Part shown: positions 7,434 to 9,273 of the stretch, one piece after another
How positions within the stretch are numbered: position 1 is the stretch's first letter
Layout of the letters: every line of letters begins with the position of its first letter
The notes under the pieces: model-generated
The model's database searches: none
Seen by the model: the letters and a program-made list of their open reading frames with translations, nothing else
Told to the model about the DNA's origin: nothing
Made by a program: the position numbers and the translations under genes
Assembly: GCA_022360075.1 (NCBI GenBank)
Contig: JAKSDN010000441.1
Location: 1-9,273, forward strand
Direction: 5' to 3'
Length of the DNA stretch: 9,273 nt
Origin: Kiloniellales bacterium
GTDB lineage: Bacteria; Pseudomonadota; Alphaproteobacteria; Kiloniellales; JAKSDN01

Positions 7434-8215
7434 GCGATGAAACCCAGACATTGACGCGGCTCGGTGCCTACGTCGACGGCCAGCTTTCGGCCCGTGAGGC
7501 CGCGCAAGTGGCCGCGGCCCTCGCGAAGGATCCCAGCCTCGCGCAGAAGGTCGCCGTGCTCAGCCGGCTCAAAGCCACGGTCCAGGAGAGCTTCGAGGGC
7601 GGAGCGCCGGCCATGACGGTCGCCGATCGGCGTGGCGGCGGCAGACCCGCCCTCGCTGCCTGCCTGGGCTTCCTCGCGTTTCTGATGGCCACCGCCATCG
7701 CCCATTGGGCAAGCCTGCCCGGAACGCCGGAGCGCTTGTCTTTGGCCTGGGCGAAGCATCGGGCTTGGCAGGCGGAGGCGGGGCTGAGGACAGAGGGCGC
7801 GGGCGACAAGCTGTTGCAGGTGGTCGGGCTCGACCCCGGTTTGACGATCCCCGACCTCACGTCGGCGCGCCTTCGCCTCACCCACTTGCGCCGGCTTTCA
7901 TCGTCGGAGGGCGGGCCGGGCCTGCACCTTGGCTACGAGGGCAGCCGTGGCTGCCAGGTCAGCCTCTTCATCTATGAGTCTCTTTTCGCCCAGCGTGAGC
8001 GCCTCGCCGAGTTCAGCGCGGGCCTCGACCTGGCCTTCGGCTGGCGCGCGGGCGGCCGCGGCCATTTGATCCTCGCCCACGGCATGGACCCGCATCGCTT
8101 TCGGCTGATCGCCGCGAAAGTCGCGCAGGCGACCCGCGAAGCGGCGCCCTTCGATAAGGAGACCCGCCAAGCGCTCGCGCGGAGCCGCGCCACGGCCCCG
8201 CCATGTCTGAGCTAA
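7430..8215 (+). CDS. Probable membrane anti-sigma factor
   Basis: No family is named by motif alone; the role is inferred from gene position and layout. The 261-residue protein has a short cytoplasmic N-terminal part with LGAYVDGQLSAREAAQVAAAL at 11-31, the helical pattern common at the start of anti-sigma factors of ECF sigmas. One membrane segment follows at about 73-95, then a periplasmic region of about 165 residues. The zinc motif HxxxCxxC of ZAS-type anti-sigmas is absent. Its only cysteines are at 78 (in the membrane), 175 and 259. The periplasmic part contains a conserved-looking core, LTSARLRLTHLRRL at 143-156 and GYEGSRGCQVSLFIYES at 168-184, a candidate sensor or ligand-binding region. 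Its start overlaps the sigma stop by four bases. The next gene encodes an exported sulfite-oxidase-like enzyme, suggesting that it senses an oxidant or sulfur compound in the periplasm. Confidence 0.8.
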   Translation: MSDETQTLTRLGAYVDGQLSAREAAQVAAALAKDPSLAQKVAVLSRLKATVQESFEGGAPAMTVADRRGGGRPALAACLGFLAFLMATAIAHWASLPGTPERLSLAWAKHRAWQAEAGLRTEGAGDKLLQVVGLDPGLTIPDLTSARLRLTHLRRLSSSEGGPGLHLGYEGSRGCQVSLFIYESLFAQRERLAEFSAGLDLAFGWRAGGRGHLILAHGMDPHRFRLIAAKVAQATREAAPFDKETRQALARSRATAPPCLS

Positions 8216-8231
8216 TCATGGGTTTGATCAT

Positions 8232-8257
8232 GGAATAAAGCCGGAGGCTCGACCGTC
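8232..8257 (+). promoter_or_regulatory. Candidate ECF-type promoter for the sulfite oxidase-like gene
   Basis: GGAATA (8232-8237) and CGTC (8254-8257) are separated by 16 bases, matching the usual GGAA-type -35 and CGT-type -10 layout of ECF sigma promoters. It lies 67 bases before the start codon of the molybdoenzyme gene and just after the anti-sigma stop, where a regulon promoter would be expected. No matching pair was found upstream of the sigma gene itself, so the assignment to this sigma is inference. Confidence 0.35.
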
Positions 8258-8270
8258 TCTTCTTAGACGG
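8253..8270 (+). other. Perfect inverted repeat over the candidate -10 box
   Basis: CCGTCT (8253-8258) and AGACGG (8265-8270) form a 6-bp stem with a six-base CTTCTT loop. It lies 38 bases past the anti-sigma stop. It could be an operator, an RNA hairpin in the 5' leader, or a weak terminator, but it lacks a T run. Its left arm contains the CGTC of the candidate -10 box. Confidence 0.4.
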
Positions 8271-8324
8271 CGTGGTGCCTGCGGCCCGCGCCGGCAGAAC
8301 AACAAATCACTGCGGAGGAGTGTC

Positions 8325-9273
8325 ATGGTCAAGAAGCCGAGCCAACGCGGCCTATGCGAGCTCTATCAAGAGGACCCCGAGCGGGCCGATTACCTTACCT
8401 TCGGGCGCGTCGCCCACCGCGATCGCCGCGGCTTTCTCAAGGGCGCCGGTCTGGCGACCATGGGCGCGATGCTCGGCGCCAGCATCCCCTTCCACCGCAA
8501 CATGCCGGCCGGGCTCATTCCCGCGGCGCTCGCCGAGGCCACGGAGCTCGAGCTGTTCAAGGCGAAGGACGGCCTGACGCTGCTCAACGACCGTCCGGTC
8601 AACGCCGAGACCCCCGCGCATCTGCTCGACGACCCCGTGACCCCGAACAATCGCCACTTCGTGCGCAACAACGGGCTGGTGCCCGACATGGCGATCGCCA
8701 TGGACGCGAGCGAGTGGTCGCTGACGATCAACGGCGAGGTCGATCAACCCCTGACCCTGAGCCTCGAGGAGCTGAAGAGCCGCTTCGAGGTGGTGCGCCT
8801 GAAGCTGCAGGTCGAATGCGGCGGCAACGGGCGGGCCGCCTTCAACCCACCGGCCAAGGGCAATCAATGGACCGTCGGCGCGATCGGCAACGCCGAGTGG
8901 ACGGGCGTGCGCTATCGCGACCTGCTGCAGGCCGCGGGCGTCAAGGACAATGCGATCTACACGGCGCACTACGGCATGGACGGACACCTCTCCGGCGATC
9001 CGGAGAAGCTGCCGATCTCGCGCGGCGTGCCGCTCGAAAAGGCCATGGAGCCCCATTCGATCATTGCCTTCGAGATGAACGGCGAGCCGATCCCCGCGCT
9101 CAACGGCTTTCCCGTGCGCACCGTCTGCCCCGGCTGGCCCGGCTCGACGTCGCAGAAGTGGCTGCGCCGCATCGAGCTGCGCGATGTCGTACACGACGGG
9201 CCGAAAATGACGGGCACCTCCTATCGCGTACCCTACTACCCCGTGGCCCCGGGGACCAAAGTCGATAAGAAAG
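8325..9273 (+). CDS. Tat-exported sulfite oxidase family molybdoenzyme, SorA/SorT-like (partial, C-terminus beyond window)
   Basis: This is a periplasmic molybdopterin enzyme of the sulfite oxidase family, which oxidises sulfite to sulfate and passes electrons to a c-type cytochrome. The window holds 316 codons. A twin-arginine signal DRRGFLKG occurs at 33-40, followed by a hydrophobic stretch and a likely cleavage site after ALA at 68-70. The molybdenum-ligand cysteine is Cys165 in VECGGNGR, aligned with human CAGNRR (Cys207). FVRNNG (112-117, Arg114) aligns with the substrate-contact Arg160 of human FVRNH. FEMNGEP (249-255) and GFPVRTVCPG (261-270) are family blocks, and Tyr300 in TSYR likely matches the active-site Tyr343. 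The ATG at 8325 has a strong GGAGGAG ribosome site 4 bases upstream. The n-region before the Tat motif is unusually long, about 32 residues. No cytochrome b5 domain is present in the visible part. SoxC is an alternative, but no sox genes are seen. Confidence 0.9.
   Translation, partial: MVKKPSQRGLCELYQEDPERADYLTFGRVAHRDRRGFLKGAGLATMGAMLGASIPFHRNMPAGLIPAALAEATELELFKAKDGLTLLNDRPVNAETPAHLLDDPVTPNNRHFVRNNGLVPDMAIAMDASEWSLTINGEVDQPLTLSLEELKSRFEVVRLKLQVECGGNGRAAFNPPAKGNQWTVGAIGNAEWTGVRYRDLLQAAGVKDNAIYTAHYGMDGHLSGDPEKLPISRGVPLEKAMEPHSIIAFEMNGEPIPALNGFPVRTVCPGWPGSTSQKWLRRIELRDVVHDGPKMTGTSYRVPYYPVAPGTKVDKK

Noticed and set aside
8218..8238. Six-codon open frame (MGLIME) between the anti-sigma and molybdoenzyme genes
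   Set aside because: It has no ribosome site of its own, overlaps the ATCATGG repeats, and is too short to judge by sequence.
8352..9194. 280-residue minus-strand frame opposite the sulfite oxidase-like gene
   Set aside because: It is antisense to a gene with Tat signal and molybdenum-site motifs, so it is a shadow.

Overview
The window reads as a GC-rich alphaproteobacterial chromosome segment. Gene order and protein texture suggest the Rhodospirillales/Kiloniellales end of the class, but that placement is inference. Nothing in it looks mobile: I see no transposase, integrase, CRISPR array or attachment site. All gene-sized reading frames are intact except the two cut by the window edges.

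Left part (1-2128, minus strand): a protein-folding and proteolysis block. A tRNA-Leu(UAG) gene with its own well-formed promoter is followed by tig (trigger factor) and then clpP, which runs off the left edge. clpX and lon are the neighbours usually found beyond it.

Middle (2202-6728, minus strand): an 806-residue thiamine-diphosphate enzyme of the transketolase/AceE superfamily with no E2 or E3 partner beside it, then a small uncharacterised 85-residue protein, then nnrD, the bifunctional repair enzyme for hydrated NAD(P)H.

Right part (6906-9273, plus strand, divergent from nnrD): an ECF sigma factor and a single-pass membrane protein that overlap by an ATGA junction and are therefore most likely a sigma/anti-sigma pair. 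They are followed by a Tat-exported molybdenum enzyme of the sulfite oxidase family, cut by the right edge. This trio resembles, from memory, the Sinorhizobium meliloti rpoE4 - anti-sigma - sorT locus that responds to sulfite. The likely logic is that the membrane protein senses an envelope signal, frees the sigma factor, and the sigma factor turns on the periplasmic sulfite dehydrogenase. This trio is the most interesting part of the window. An ECF-like -35/-10 candidate overlapping a perfect hairpin sits in the gap just before the molybdoenzyme gene.

Most other long reading frames here are antisense or out-of-frame shadows caused by high GC content.
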